A DNA stretch of 64,000 nucleotides from Proteiniphilum sp. (GCA_028709605.1 JAQVWR010000004.1:1-64000); one strand, 5' to 3'; numbered from the stretch's first letter, positions 50,423 through 64,000 are shown. Translations and numbers: made by a program. Notes: generated by a model from the letters alone, not told the origin.

Positions 50423-51289
50423 ATGGAAAAAGACAAGTATCAAACAGCACTGAATACGTATCCGTTTTCCCTTACCGATGCAGAGGTGACGGCAAAAGTA
50501 AACCAACTCCTAGCAGAGAAAACCGATCAGAACAGAACGAAAGAGGTGCTCAGCCGGATCTACGGATGCATCGACCTGACCACGCTCAACAGTACCGATA
50601 CGAAGGAGCATATCTGGCAGTTTACCGAGAAGGTGAACGCCTTCGACGGCACAAACCCGGAGATTGACAATGTGGCTGCCATCTGCGTCTACCCCATTTT
50701 TGCCCGTACGGTGAAAGAGGCACTGACGGCCGATGTGCACATCGCCTCAGTTTGTGCCGGTTTCCCCACATCCCAGACCTTCTCCGAAGTGAAGGTGGCG
50801 GAAACAGCGCTGGCGGTGGCAGACGGAGCCGATGAGATCGACGTGGTAATCAACCTGGGCCTCTTTCTGGAAGAGGAGTATGAAGAAATGTGCGAAGAGC
50901 TGTCAGAGATCAAGGAAGCGTGCCGGCAAGCCACCCTCAAGGTGATTCTGGAGACCGGCGCCCTGAAAACGGCGGACAACATCCACCGGGCATCGATTCT
51001 GTCGCTCTATTCCGGAGCAGACTTTCTGAAAACCTCTACAGGCAAGGGTTATCCGGGAGCAACACCCGAGGCGGCCTATGTGATGTGCCAGGCAATCAGG
51101 GCATATCACCTGAAAACAGGATACAAAGCAGGACTCAAGGTATCGGGCGGAGTAGCCACACCGGACGACGCCCTGAAATATTATACCATCGTAAAGGAGA
51201 TCCTGGGTGAGGAGTGGTGTAACAACACCCTCTTCCGGGTGGGTGCCAGCCGGCTGGCAGATGCACTGCTGGCCGAAATAGAGAAGTGA
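50423..51289 (+). CDS. deoC: Deoxyribose-phosphate aldolase
   Basis: IDLTTLNSTDTKEHI, KVILETGAL, ADFLKTSTGKGYPGATPEAAYVM. Confidence 0.96.
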   Translation: MEKDKYQTALNTYPFSLTDAEVTAKVNQLLAEKTDQNRTKEVLSRIYGCIDLTTLNSTDTKEHIWQFTEKVNAFDGTNPEIDNVAAICVYPIFARTVKEALTADVHIASVCAGFPTSQTFSEVKVAETALAVADGADEIDVVINLGLFLEEEYEEMCEELSEIKEACRQATLKVILETGALKTADNIHRASILSLYSGADFLKTSTGKGYPGATPEAAYVMCQAIRAYHLKTGYKAGLKVSGGVATPDDALKYYTIVKEILGEEWCNNTLFRVGASRLADALLAEIEK

Positions 51290-54736
<3,447 letters not shown>

Positions 54737-54913
54737 CTTTATGTCGTGTTTTTCATCTAAAAAAGCGCTTAAAATGCCATAATTCTGCCATTTTGTCTTC
54801 TTTTACCTCTCTCCGCCCCATTTTCCTGCAACGGCATACCTTTTGCCCTTTTTAGGGTGTGAGAGACAAAGAAAGAAAGTAAAACAAGCAACAAATAAAG
54901 AAAGGGTACAATT

Positions 54914-55339
54914 ATGACAATTATGAGACGTTCGAACAACTGGCTGCCGAGTGTGTTCAATGACTTTTTCGGCAATGAGTGGATGCAAAACAACAATCGG
55001 TCGGTTCCGGCCATTAACATCCAGCAAAACGACAACGGCTTCCTGGTAGAGGTAGCCGCACCGGGAATGACCAAAGAGGACTGCAACGTACGGATCGACG
55101 AAGAGAACAACCTGGAGATCTCGTTCGAAAAGAAGAATGAAACGGAAGAGAAAGACAAAAAAGGTTCTTATCTGAGACGCGAATTTTCCTATACGCAGTT
55201 CCAGCGCACCATGATCCTGCCGGACAATGTGGAGAAGGATAAGATCTCAGCGAAAGTGGAAAACGGTGTGTTATCGGTCGAAATACCGGTCGCAAAGGAA
55301 GAGAAAATACCCAATTCCCGTCTGATCGAGATTCAGTAA
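54914..55339 (+). CDS. Small heat shock protein, Hsp20/alpha-crystallin family
   Basis: PAINIQQNDNGFLVEVAAPGMTKEDCNVRIDEENNLEISFEKK...FQRTMILPDNVEKDKISAKVENGVLSVEIPV. Confidence 0.96.
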   Translation: MTIMRRSNNWLPSVFNDFFGNEWMQNNNRSVPAINIQQNDNGFLVEVAAPGMTKEDCNVRIDEENNLEISFEKKNETEEKDKKGSYLRREFSYTQFQRTMILPDNVEKDKISAKVENGVLSVEIPVAKEEKIPNSRLIEIQ

Positions 55340-55370
55340 ACGAAGAAGGAAGGTAACCATTGATTTGATC

Positions 55371-55404
55371 AATATCACCCCCGCGCGGGGTGATATTTTT
55401 TTTA
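55371..55404 (+). terminator. Rho-independent terminator of hsp20
   Basis: AATATCACCCC-CGCGC-GGGGTGATATT followed by a T run; overlaps the stop of the convergent gene. Confidence 0.9.
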
Positions 55405-56379
55405 ATATCTGCGGTCCTTCAAATAGAAAAGAAAGAGCCGCATCAACTTTTCCATATCGTTTTTGAAACTGAAACCGGAAATGATCTGTTCCGCCTCTTC
55501 AATCAGGGCATCCATCTTCCCGTAAGCATAGCCGATTCCTCCCTGCTCCTTTGCAAAAGCCAGTAAACGGGAGATATTCTCATCGGTATAACGGCGGGAG
55601 GAGATGATCTGCATCATTTCGCCGGAAACTCCCGCGGGTGCGTGCTGCAGGGCATAGATCAGGGGCAGCGTGATCTTTCCCTCACGGATATCGTTGCCGG
55701 TAGGCTTACCCACATCTCTGTTAAAATAATCGAAGATGTCATCCCTGATCTGGAAGCAGATGCCCAGGATACTGCCCAGCTGGGAAAAACGACTGATCAT
55801 CGTGCTGTCCGCTCCGCCCGTAATGGCGCCGATGATAATACTGGCACGCATCAGGGAAGCGGTTTTTTTATCAATCACATCGATGTAAGCCGCCTCATCA
55901 ATGATGATCTGCTCCGCCAGCATGAACTGGTCCAGTTCTCCTTCCGCGAGGTTCTGTCCCAGCTCCGCAATGATACGGATGATGTTCATGTCTTTGGTTT
56001 TCACGCTCTCCAGCAACGCTGTGGAGAGCAGGTAATCACCCAGCAGCACTGCTTGCGTATTATCGTAGATCGCATTCAGGGAACGTTTGCCACGGCGCAT
56101 ATCCGATTTGTCGATCACATCATCGTGCAACAGGGTAGCCGTATGCAACAGCTCGACCGTCACGGCACCATGGTAGGTCTCCGCGATAATCCCACCGCAT
56201 GCTTTTGCGGTCATCAGTACCAACAACGGTCGCAGCCTCTTTCCAGAGGTGTTGAAGAGATAGCCGACCATTTCGCTGATCAGCGGATTATCACTTTTCA
56301 CCGATGCCTGCAAAAACTCCTCAAAACGGAGCATCTCTTCCCGAAGAAAATCTTTTATGAGCTGACCCTGATCCATCAA
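55402..56379 (-). CDS. Polyprenyl (all-trans) diphosphate synthase
   Basis: LLHDDVIDKSDMRRGKRSLN (first DDxxD) and FQIRDDIFDYFN (second). Confidence 0.95.
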   Translation of the reverse strand: MMDQGQLIKDFLREEMLRFEEFLQASVKSDNPLISEMVGYLFNTSGKRLRPLLVLMTAKACGGIIAETYHGAVTVELLHTATLLHDDVIDKSDMRRGKRSLNAIYDNTQAVLLGDYLLSTALLESVKTKDMNIIRIIAELGQNLAEGELDQFMLAEQIIIDEAAYIDVIDKKTASLMRASIIIGAITGGADSTMISRFSQLGSILGICFQIRDDIFDYFNRDVGKPTGNDIREGKITLPLIYALQHAPAGVSGEMMQIISSRRYTDENISRLLAFAKEQGGIGYAYGKMDALIEEAEQIISGFSFKNDMEKLMRLFLFYLKDRRY

Positions 56380-56473
56380 AACCCGAATTAACAGCTACAA
56401 AAGTAAAAATAATTCTCCGCTTCGCAACAAATATTTGTAACTTTACGCTTCCTTACTATTATTACAGGAGATT

Positions 56474-59257
56474 ATGAACAAGAACAAACTCTTCCTACTC
56501 GACGCCTACGCACTCATATATCGTTCCTATTATGCTTTCATCCGTAATCCGAGGATCAACTCGAAAGGGCAGAACACCTCTGCCGTGTTCGGCTTTGTGA
56601 ATACGCTGGAAGAGGTGCTGCGCAAGGAGGACCCCTCCCATATCGCGGTGGCATTTGACCCGCCGGGACCCACTTTCCGGCATCTGGAGTTCGAAGCATA
56701 TAAAGCACAACGCGAGGCCACACCGGAAGATATCAAATGGTCGGTACCGGTGATCAAGGAGATCATCCGGGCCTACAACATTCCGGTTTTAGAGGTAGAG
56801 GGCTATGAAGCCGATGATGTGATCGGCACCCTGGCCAAGCGTGCCGACAAGAAGCGTTTCGATGTCTATATGATGACACCCGACAAGGATTACGGACAGC
56901 TGACCGAACCCCATATCTTTATCTACAAACCGCGCTACGGCAGCAATGACTTTGACCTGCTGGACGACCGTCGGGTGATGGAAAAGTATGGTCTCTCCCA
57001 CCCGCATCAGATGATCGATCTGCTGGGGCTGATGGGGGATGCCTCCGACAACATCCCCGGCTGTCCGGGCGTTGGCGAAAAGACAGCCGTGAAGCTGCTG
57101 CAGGAGTTTGAATCGATCGAGCAGCTGCTGGAGCAGACCGGCAAGCTGAAAGGAGCGTTGAAAACGAAGATAGAAGCAAATTGTGATCAGATCCGCCTCT
57201 CCAGGATGCTGGCCACCATCATTACGGATGTACCCATCACCGTGGAAGAAGAGTCGTTGACTCGTGGGAAGAAGAACGAGGAAGCCATCCGGACGATCTT
57301 CGAGGAGCTTGAATTCCACACCCTGCTAAACCGCGTGTTGAAAGAGGATACTCCCCCACCCGTTTCAAAAGAGCCGGTACAGGGAGATCTTTTCTCGCTG
57401 TTCGAAGCAACGGAGACACAGGAGACAACCGTTCTGCCCGCAGGATTCACCGATATAGACAGCACGCCGCACCACTACCGGATGGCAGCGACCCCGCAGG
57501 AGAGAGAGGAGCTGGCAGCGCTGCTGACCACGCAGGAAGAGGTCTGCTTTGACACGGAGACCACCGGCATAGATCCGCTGCTGAGTGAACTGGTGGGTCT
57601 CTCCTTCGCGTTCCGTGAAGGAGAGGCATACTATGTGCCAGTCTCTGCGGACCGTGCTGCAGCGCAGAAAGAAGTGGCGCTTTTCAGATCCTTCTTCGAA
57701 AATGAACGCATCGGAAAGATCGGACAGAACATCAAGTATGATCTCCTGGAGCTACGGCAGTACGGCATCACCGTCAAGGGGAAGCTGTTTGACACCATGA
57801 TCGCCCATTATCTGCTCAACCCCGAGCAGCGGCACGGGATGGACTACCTGGCAGAGAGCTATCTACAATACCGTACCATCCATATTGAAGAGCTGATCGG
57901 TCCCCGGGGAAAGAACCAGAAGAACATGCGGGAGGTGGATCCGGAGGTGGTGAAAGATTATGCCGCGGAAGATGCCGATATCACGCTGAAGCTGAAAAAT
58001 ATCCTGGAAAAAGAGATCCGGCAAAACGGGCTGGAGCATCTCTTCTATGAGATAGAAGCCCCCCTGGTGTATGTGCTGGCCGATATGGAGTGGACAGGGG
58101 TACGCCTCGACTTAGAGGCGCTGAACGAGCTCTCCCGGCAATATAGCGCCGAGCTGGAAGAGATTGAGCAGGAGATCGCCGCAATGGCCGGAACCCCGTT
58201 CAATGTCAACTCGCCCAAGCAGATCGGCGAGGTGCTGTTCGACCGGCTGCAAATCGCGGAGAAACCGAAGAAAACCAAAACAGGACAATATAAAACCAGC
58301 GAGGAGGAACTGGAGAAGCTGCGCCACCGACATCCGATCATCGAAAAGATCCTGGAACAGCGGAGTCTGAAGAAGCTGCTCAGCACCTATGTGGATGCCT
58401 TCCCGCTGCTGGTCAGCCCGCGTACCGGCAAGATCCACACCTCCTTCAACCAGACGGTTGCGGCCACCGGCAGGCTGAGCAGCACCAACCCCAACTTGCA
58501 GAACATCCCCATCCGCGACGAGCGGGGCAGGGAGATGCGCAAGGTGTTCATCCCCGACGAGGGATGCCTCTTTGTCTCATCCGACTATTCGCAAATCGAG
58601 CTGCGCATCATGGCGCATCTGAGCGGCGACGAGAACATGGTAGAGGCCTTTGCCAAAGGACAGGATATCCATGCCGCCACCGCTGCAAAGATTTATAAAA
58701 TTCCTCTGGAAGAGGTGACCGGTGATATGCGGAGGAAAGCGAAGACAGCCAACTTCGGCATCATCTACGGCATCAGTCCCTTCGGGTTGTCGGAACGACT
58801 CAACATTCCCCGTGGGGAGGCGAAAGAGCTGATTGATGAGTACTTCTCCACCTTTCCCGGTGTCAGGCAATATATGGATACGTCGATCCTCCAGGCCCGT
58901 GAAAAGGGATATGTGGAAACGATCTTCGGCCGCAAACGTTTCCTGCCCGACATCAACTCGCGCAATGCCATCGTACGGGGTTATGCGGAACGCAATGCGA
59001 TCAATGCGCCCATCCAGGGCAGTGCAGCAGACATCATCAAGGTAGCAATGATCCGCATCTTCACCCGTTTTGAAGAGGAGCAGCTGCGATCGAAGATGAT
59101 CCTGCAGGTGCACGACGAACTCAACTTCAACGTCTTCCCCGATGAACTGGAGCAGGTGAGAATAATCGTGACGGAAGAAATGGAGAATGCCTGCAGCCTG
59201 AACGTTCCGCTCAAAACCGATCTGGGTGTAGGGGAAAACTGGCTGGTGGCACATTAG
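56474..59257 (+). CDS. polA: DNA polymerase I
   Basis: 5' nuclease LFLLDAYALIYRSYYAFIRNP, 3'-5' exonuclease CFDTETTGIDPL, polymerase FVSSDYSQIELRIMAHLSGD, RRKAKTANFGIIYGISPFGL, LQVHDELNF. Confidence 0.98.
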   Translation: MNKNKLFLLDAYALIYRSYYAFIRNPRINSKGQNTSAVFGFVNTLEEVLRKEDPSHIAVAFDPPGPTFRHLEFEAYKAQREATPEDIKWSVPVIKEIIRAYNIPVLEVEGYEADDVIGTLAKRADKKRFDVYMMTPDKDYGQLTEPHIFIYKPRYGSNDFDLLDDRRVMEKYGLSHPHQMIDLLGLMGDASDNIPGCPGVGEKTAVKLLQEFESIEQLLEQTGKLKGALKTKIEANCDQIRLSRMLATIITDVPITVEEESLTRGKKNEEAIRTIFEELEFHTLLNRVLKEDTPPPVSKEPVQGDLFSLFEATETQETTVLPAGFTDIDSTPHHYRMAATPQEREELAALLTTQEEVCFDTETTGIDPLLSELVGLSFAFREGEAYYVPVSADRAAAQKEVALFRSFFENERIGKIGQNIKYDLLELRQYGITVKGKLFDTMIAHYLLNPEQRHGMDYLAESYLQYRTIHIEELIGPRGKNQKNMREVDPEVVKDYAAEDADITLKLKNILEKEIRQNGLEHLFYEIEAPLVYVLADMEWTGVRLDLEALNELSRQYSAELEEIEQEIAAMAGTPFNVNSPKQIGEVLFDRLQIAEKPKKTKTGQYKTSEEELEKLRHRHPIIEKILEQRSLKKLLSTYVDAFPLLVSPRTGKIHTSFNQTVAATGRLSSTNPNLQNIPIRDERGREMRKVFIPDEGCLFVSSDYSQIELRIMAHLSGDENMVEAFAKGQDIHAATAAKIYKIPLEEVTGDMRRKAKTANFGIIYGISPFGLSERLNIPRGEAKELIDEYFSTFPGVRQYMDTSILQAREKGYVETIFGRKRFLPDINSRNAIVRGYAERNAINAPIQGSAADIIKVAMIRIFTRFEEEQLRSKMILQVHDELNFNVFPDELEQVRIIVTEEMENACSLNVPLKTDLGVGENWLVAH

Positions 59258-59263
59258 GACGAT

Positions 59264-59716
59264 ATGCTCGACGGACTGGCGGAATACGGATACTGGGGAC
59301 TTCTGCTCGCCTCTCTCCTGGCAGCCACGGTGCTCCCCTTCAGCTCGGAGGTGGTCTTTGCCACACTGATTGCGGCTGGACTGGATATCTGGCAATGCAT
59401 TTTCGTTGCCACATTGGGCAATGCCGCGGGCGGAGCCACCTGTTACTACCTGGGACAAATCGGCAAGACGGAATGGCTGGAGAAATGGTTCAGGATCAAA
59501 CCTGAACGGATCGATCAGGTGATCCGGTGGCTACACGGAAAGGGCGGGGTGATGGGATTCTTCGGATTCCTCCCTGCTGTGGGCGACGCGATCCTGGTCG
59601 CGCTGGGATTTATGCGGGCCAACGTGCTACTGGTGATGAGCACCATGACACTGGGTAAGTTCCTCCGCTACCTGCTCATAGCTTTCGGAACAGAAGGGAT
59701 GCTATCGCTGTTTTAG
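59264..59716 (+). CDS. YqaA-family (DedA/SNARE-associated-like) inner-membrane protein
   Basis: GYWGLLLASLLAATVLPFSSEVVFATLIAAGLDIWQCIFVATLGNAAGGATCYYLGQIG. Confidence 0.88.
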   Translation: MLDGLAEYGYWGLLLASLLAATVLPFSSEVVFATLIAAGLDIWQCIFVATLGNAAGGATCYYLGQIGKTEWLEKWFRIKPERIDQVIRWLHGKGGVMGFFGFLPAVGDAILVALGFMRANVLLVMSTMTLGKFLRYLLIAFGTEGMLSLF

Positions 59717-59821
59717 TGGTGGCTGCCTGGTTCTATGGTAACAGTTTAATTAGTTCATCTTTTATGGTTTATGGCTCTTAATTTTCGGCCATAACTGACA
59801 ACTGACAACAATCAATTCAAC

Positions 59822-60598
59822 ATGACTATTCTTTTTCATGAAATCGTATATGGACCGGTGCAGAGCCGAAGGCTGGGTAGTTCACTGGGCGTAAACCTGC
59901 TACCCTACGACGGCAAGCTTTGCTCCTTCGACTGTATCTACTGCGAGTGCGGATTCAACAAAGATTTCCGAAGCCGCACGAAGCTGCCCGACCGGGAGAA
60001 TGTGCGGGCAGCCATGGAAGATAAGCTGCAACAACTACAAGAAATGGGAGTCACCCTCGATGTGATCACCTTTGCGGGCAACGGCGAACCCACCATGCAT
60101 CCTGAAATTGAAGGGATCATTGACGATACAAACCTGCTGCGGAATCAATATTTTCCCCACACCAAAATCAGTGTGCTCTCCAACGGGTTGCATCTCAACA
60201 GGAAAGAGGTGTTTGATGCGCTTCGGAAAGTGGATAATCCGATCCTGAAGCTCGACTCCGCCTTCGATGAAACAGCACGGCTGATCGACCGGCCCAACAC
60301 TCCCACCTATTCCGTGGCCAGACAGGTAGCGCTCTACAAACTGTTTCAGGGGAACTTTATCCTGCAGTCGATGTTCCTTCGCGGCCGGTTTGAGGAGAAA
60401 ATCGTTGACAACACCACGGAAGAAGAGGTTTCCGCCTGGTTAGCGGTCGTTAGCGAGCTCCGGCCGCGCGAGGTGATGATCTACACCATTGCCCGGGAAA
60501 CACCCGCCAAAGAGCTTCAAAAAGCGCCAATCGAGGTGTTGCAAAAAATAGCCGATAAGGTAGAGGAACTGGGCATCCCCACCATCGTGGCGGGATAA
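59822..60598 (+). CDS. Radical SAM protein
   Basis: CSFDCIYCECG (CxxxCxxC), GPVQSRRLGSSLGVNLLP, TFAGNGEPTMHPEI. Confidence 0.93.
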   Translation: MTILFHEIVYGPVQSRRLGSSLGVNLLPYDGKLCSFDCIYCECGFNKDFRSRTKLPDRENVRAAMEDKLQQLQEMGVTLDVITFAGNGEPTMHPEIEGIIDDTNLLRNQYFPHTKISVLSNGLHLNRKEVFDALRKVDNPILKLDSAFDETARLIDRPNTPTYSVARQVALYKLFQGNFILQSMFLRGRFEEKIVDNTTEEEVSAWLAVVSELRPREVMIYTIARETPAKELQKAPIEVLQKIADKVEELGIPTIVAG

Positions 60599-60612
60599 TC
60601 TATGCAGCTATA

Positions 60613-60834
60613 TCACGCTCTCTTCTTCACAAAGAAGAGGTGATAGATCTGGATGAGACAGACCACTGAATTAGAGATGATCAGCGGCCATTTACAACCC
60701 AGCAGCACTCCGTATACAATAAACAACGCACAAGAAATCAGGTTGATCATCCGCACTTTCCTCACCTGTGTGGGCAGGAAGGAGACGACCAGGAAGGTCA
60801 TGGCCAGATAGCCGAATAGTTCTGTGGTATCCAT
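60613..60834 (-). CDS. Small integral membrane protein, YgjV/SWEET-like
   Basis: 73 aa, hydrophobic, FGYLAMTFLVVSFLPTQVRKVRMINLISCALFIVYGVLLGCKWPLIISNSVVCLIQIYHL. Confidence 0.65.
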   Translation of the reverse strand: MDTTELFGYLAMTFLVVSFLPTQVRKVRMINLISCALFIVYGVLLGCKWPLIISNSVVCLIQIYHLFFVKKRA

Positions 60835-61072
60835 AATTGTATCTGTTATGTGTCAATAGATGCATCATTGCAAAAAACGAGCCAGGGACTTGTAACGGGC
60901 ATAACGTGCATCATAGTGAAAACTAGGCCTGCATTCTGTGTTGATCTGTTTTACAACATTTTTCAATCAATAGGAGCCTATTATAAATGATTCTCAGTAA
61001 TTAAAAATAAAGAACCTTTTACAGAAAAGAATCACAAGATTATCCGGCAGGTTTTGAAAGAGACATCTACGA

Positions 61073-62176
61073 TCATACATTGAACCGGAAGTGCATGATA
61101 TCCCCATCCTGCACCAGGTATTCCTTCCCTTCCACGCTCATCTTTCCGGCCTCTTTCACTGCACTCTCCGATCCGTAACGAATATAATCCGCATACTTGA
61201 TCACCTCCGCACGGATAAAACCCTTCTCGAAATCGGTATGGATCACGCCGGCACACTGCGGTGCCTTCCATCCTTTGTGAAAGGTCCATGCCCGTACCTC
61301 CTGCGGACCGGCAGTAAGAAAAGTCTGCAGGTTAAGGAGGCTGTAGGCCGCCTTGATCAGCCGGTTCACACCCGACTCATCCAGGCCGATCTCATTGAGG
61401 AACATCTCTCTCTCATCGAAAGTCTCGAATTCAGCAATCTCCGATTCGATTTTAGCAGCAACGACCAGTATGCCGGCATTTTCGTTCTGAACCGCTTCAC
61501 GGACCGCCTCCACATACCGGTTGCCGCTGACGGCACTGCCTTCATCCACATTACAGACATAAAGTACCGGTTTGGCCGTGAGCAGGAAGAGATCGTGTGC
61601 AGCTCTGATCTCATCTTTCGTGTCGAAAGTCACTGTACGGGCCGATTCGCCGCGCAGCAACGCCTCCCTGATCTGCGAATAAACCTTGAAAGCGAGGAGG
61701 GCATCCTTCTCACCGCCTGTTTTGGCCTGTTTCTCCACCTTGCCGATCCTTGCCTCGATGGTTTCAAGATCTTTCAGCTGGAGCTCCGCATCGATGATCT
61801 CCTTGTCCCTTACAGGATCTACGCTGCCGTCCACATGCGTCACATTGTCATCATCAAAGCATCGCAATACATGCAGGATCGCATCGGTCTCCCGGATGTT
61901 CGCCAGAAACTTGTTGCCCAATCCCTCTCCCTTGCTGGCCCCTTTCACCAACCCCGCAATATCAACAATCTCCACCGTGGTGGGAACGATCTTCTGCGGG
62001 TGCACCAGTTCCGCCAGCTTGTTGAGCCGTTCATCCGGTACGGTGATCACTCCCACATTGGGTTCAATCGTACAAAAAGGGAAATTAGCCGCCTGTGCCT
62101 TCGCATTCGACAGACAGTTGAAAAGGGTGGATTTTCCCACGTTGGGAAGTCCCACAATGCCACATTGTAGAGCCAT
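61073..62176 (-). CDS. ychF: Redox-regulated ATPase YchF (Obg family)
   Basis: [41 protein letters not shown]-terminal TGS-like [24 protein letters not shown]. Confidence 0.98.
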   Translation of the reverse strand: MALQCGIVGLPNVGKSTLFNCLSNAKAQAANFPFCTIEPNVGVITVPDERLNKLAELVHPQKIVPTTVEIVDIAGLVKGASKGEGLGNKFLANIRETDAILHVLRCFDDDNVTHVDGSVDPVRDKEIIDAELQLKDLETIEARIGKVEKQAKTGGEKDALLAFKVYSQIREALLRGESARTVTFDTKDEIRAAHDLFLLTAKPVLYVCNVDEGSAVSGNRYVEAVREAVQNENAGILVVAAKIESEIAEFETFDEREMFLNEIGLDESGVNRLIKAAYSLLNLQTFLTAGPQEVRAWTFHKGWKAPQCAGVIHTDFEKGFIRAEVIKYADYIRYGSESAVKEAGKMSVEGKEYLVQDGDIMHFRFNV

Positions 62177-62325
62177 TGATCGCTAATTTTGATCCGTTGA
62201 TCAGAACCCGAAAGAGCTGTTACGGATGATTGCTGTTTTTTTATTTCGGAATGCAAAGGTACAAAAAAGAAATGAACCTTCCCTTTCCCTGCGGGGCAAC
62301 TGTCGCGAAGGCTGTCAGAATAGGC

Positions 62326-63270
62326 TTACAGTCCGTATCTCTCCGATATTTCCAACATTCTTTCGATCGATTTCACCGCTTTGACCCTTATTTCTTCATC
62401 CACGAAAATCTCCGGCTGTTCGTTTTTCAGACACAGATACAGTTTCTCCAACGTATTCATCTTCATGTAGAAACATTCGTTGCAGGCACAGGTGGCATCC
62501 TCAGGTGGTGCGGGAATAAACAGCTTATCAGGATTCTCTTTTTGCATCTGATGCAGGATACCCGCTTCGGTAGCCACGATAAACTGTTTGAAGGGAGATT
62601 GGGTGGCATATTTCAGGATGGAAGAGGTGGAACCCACATGATCGGCCACCTCCAACAGGTATCCGGGACATTCCGGATGTGCCAGGATCAGTGCTTCAGG
62701 ATACTCTTTCTTCAGATGCAGGATCTTCTCCAGCGAGAACTGGGCATGCACATGACATACTCCGTCCCACAGCAACATATTCCTGCCGGTAAGCTTGTTG
62801 ATGTAGTCACCCAGATGCTTGTCCGGTCCGAAGATGATCTTCTCATTTTTCGGCAGCGATTCTACAACCTGACGGGCGTTGGTGGAAGTAACCACGATGT
62901 CGGTCAACGCCTTCACGGCTGCTGTGGTATTGACATAGGAGATCACCGTATGACCGGGATGCTCATCAATAAATTTTGCGAATGCATCGGCCGGACAGCT
63001 GTCGGCCAGTGAACAGCCGGCTTTCAGGTCGGGAATAAAAACACGCTTGCCGGGACTCAGTATCTTGGCCGTTTCTCCCATAAAATGGACACCACACAGG
63101 ACAATGATATCGGCTGTGGTTTTTGTGGCCCATTGTGCCAACGCCAGACTGTCGCCCACAAAGTCGGCCACATCCTGTATCTCCGCTTCCTGGTAATAGT
63201 GCGCCAGAATAATGGCATTCTTCTCTTTCCGGAGCAGATTGATTTGTTCTATGATTGCTGTTTTCGTCAT
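62326..63270 (-). CDS. nadA: Quinolinate synthase A
   Basis: AIILAHYYQEAEIQDVADFVGDSLALAQ, VHFMGETAKILSPGKRVFIPDLKAGCSLADSCP, AHPECPGYLLEVADHVGSTS. Confidence 0.98.
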   Translation of the reverse strand: MTKTAIIEQINLLRKEKNAIILAHYYQEAEIQDVADFVGDSLALAQWATKTTADIIVLCGVHFMGETAKILSPGKRVFIPDLKAGCSLADSCPADAFAKFIDEHPGHTVISYVNTTAAVKALTDIVVTSTNARQVVESLPKNEKIIFGPDKHLGDYINKLTGRNMLLWDGVCHVHAQFSLEKILHLKKEYPEALILAHPECPGYLLEVADHVGSTSSILKYATQSPFKQFIVATEAGILHQMQKENPDKLFIPAPPEDATCACNECFYMKMNTLEKLYLCLKNEQPEIFVDEEIRVKAVKSIERMLEISERYGL

Positions 63271-63455
63271 CTATTTATTATATATATTCTTTTACATTAA
63301 AAAATGAATGATGATGATGATGGCCTGTTGATACTGTTGATGAATTTATCTGCTTTTTTCTTTCTGTCCGGTTATGATCATTGCGGACCGGTTTATCATC
63401 AGATATCAACAGGAAGAAATTTTTTTTATATTTGATTTCTAATCGTTTGTGAATG

Positions 63456-63464
63456 TTATGCACA
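63456..63464 (+). other. DnaA-box-like 9-mer TTATGCACA
   Basis: Exact match to TTATNCACA in the nadA upstream AT-rich gap. Confidence 0.4.
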
Positions 63465-63653
63465 TTGGCGGATAAAAAGCAAAGTTAATAATTATTTTTT
63501 TTGAACCGGTAATATGCCTGTTGAAAAAGAAGGGAAACAATCTTCAAAAAAATGCGAAATAAATTTGGTTATATGCGATCGATTTTTATGCCGGAATGAA
63601 TTCCTTTTTTCCAATTCATTTTATCATTTTTCTTTTCACATGGTTTGCACAAG

Positions 63654-63662
63654 TTATCAACA
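63654..63662 (+). other. DnaA-box-like 9-mer TTATCAACA
   Basis: One mismatch to TTATNCACA, same non-coding gap. Confidence 0.35.
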
Positions 63663-63812
63663 GTTTTTTCCTTTCTTTTCTCTTTTTGTATAAACAGCTA
63701 ACTGATAAACCATTAAAAAGAGGATCAATTCATTATAGTTTGTTAATCCCTTTTGCCGGGATAGATAGGTAAACAAAGTTTTTTGTACATTTGTTTGTTT
63801 ATTCAGCAAAGA

Positions 63813-64000
63813 GTGAGACACCGAAGATACATATACCTTCTTATTTTACTGTCGATAGCGGGAAGTTCCTGTATGTCAACCGTAAAAATTACCTCTGTGG
63901 TGGAAAAAGACCCCGAAGGGGATTTTCTGCTCAAGTGGGAAGTGAGTCCCGACCAGGAAGGAAACATCGATATTTACTCCTCGCTCACCGATAGCTCGCT
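63813..64000 (+). CDS. Lipoprotein, N-terminal part, GTG start (3' end outside window); not in ORF track
   Basis: GTG-initiated frame (M)RHRRYIYLLILLSIAGSSCMSTVKITSVVEKDPEGDFLLKWEVSPDQEGNIDIYSSLTDSS, open to the window edge; lipobox AGSSC; TACATTTG (-7-like) at 63786. Confidence 0.72.
   Translation, partial: MRHRRYIYLLILLSIAGSSCMSTVKITSVVEKDPEGDFLLKWEVSPDQEGNIDIYSSLTDSS

Noticed and set aside
63310-63322. GATGATGATGATG microsatellite upstream of nadA as a phase-variable tract
   Set aside because: Only about four repeat units in a non-coding position; too short to support phase variation.

Overview
The window looks like a chromosomal segment from a member of Bacteroidales, possibly Dysgonomonadaceae (taxonomic inference only). 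It mixes two glycan-utilisation loci with dense housekeeping operons. PUL 1 (about 1-8962) has a GH2 fragment and a Ser-type sulfatase on +, convergent to a SusC/SusD/lipoprotein operon on -. It is followed by a threonine operon (thrA, ApgM-like protein, thrC), lptD-like and rarA. PUL 2 (about 19143-31905) has GH92, two DUF1735-like lipoproteins (one with a LamG-like domain), GH18, SusD, STN-domain SusC, FecR anti-sigma and ECF sigma, and resembles a high-mannose N-glycan locus. The rest includes alaS, a small phage-like regulatory islet (S24 repressor, small HTH protein, FISUMP-like protein), a methyltransferase, MerR, a NamZ/DUF1343 protein, valS, ybeY, mnmG, apt, uvrC, dtd, deoC, a GH2 beta-galactosidase, hsp20, a polyprenyl synthase, polA, ychF and nadA. 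The most notable non-coding signals are: (i) a 23-codon leader ORF MQHLYRLYTYTTITMTMTPWGVR upstream of thrA, a candidate attenuator rich in Thr, Met and Ile, the end products of the homoserine pathway; (ii) a near-consensus parS site between mnmG and apt; (iii) an AT-rich 0.5-kb gap with DnaA-box-like sites next to nadA, a candidate oriC or DnaA-bound region; (iv) a 19-bp perfect palindrome between divergent regulators, with an 18/19 copy inside the repressor ORF. No RNA genes, CRISPR arrays or intact mobile elements were recognised.
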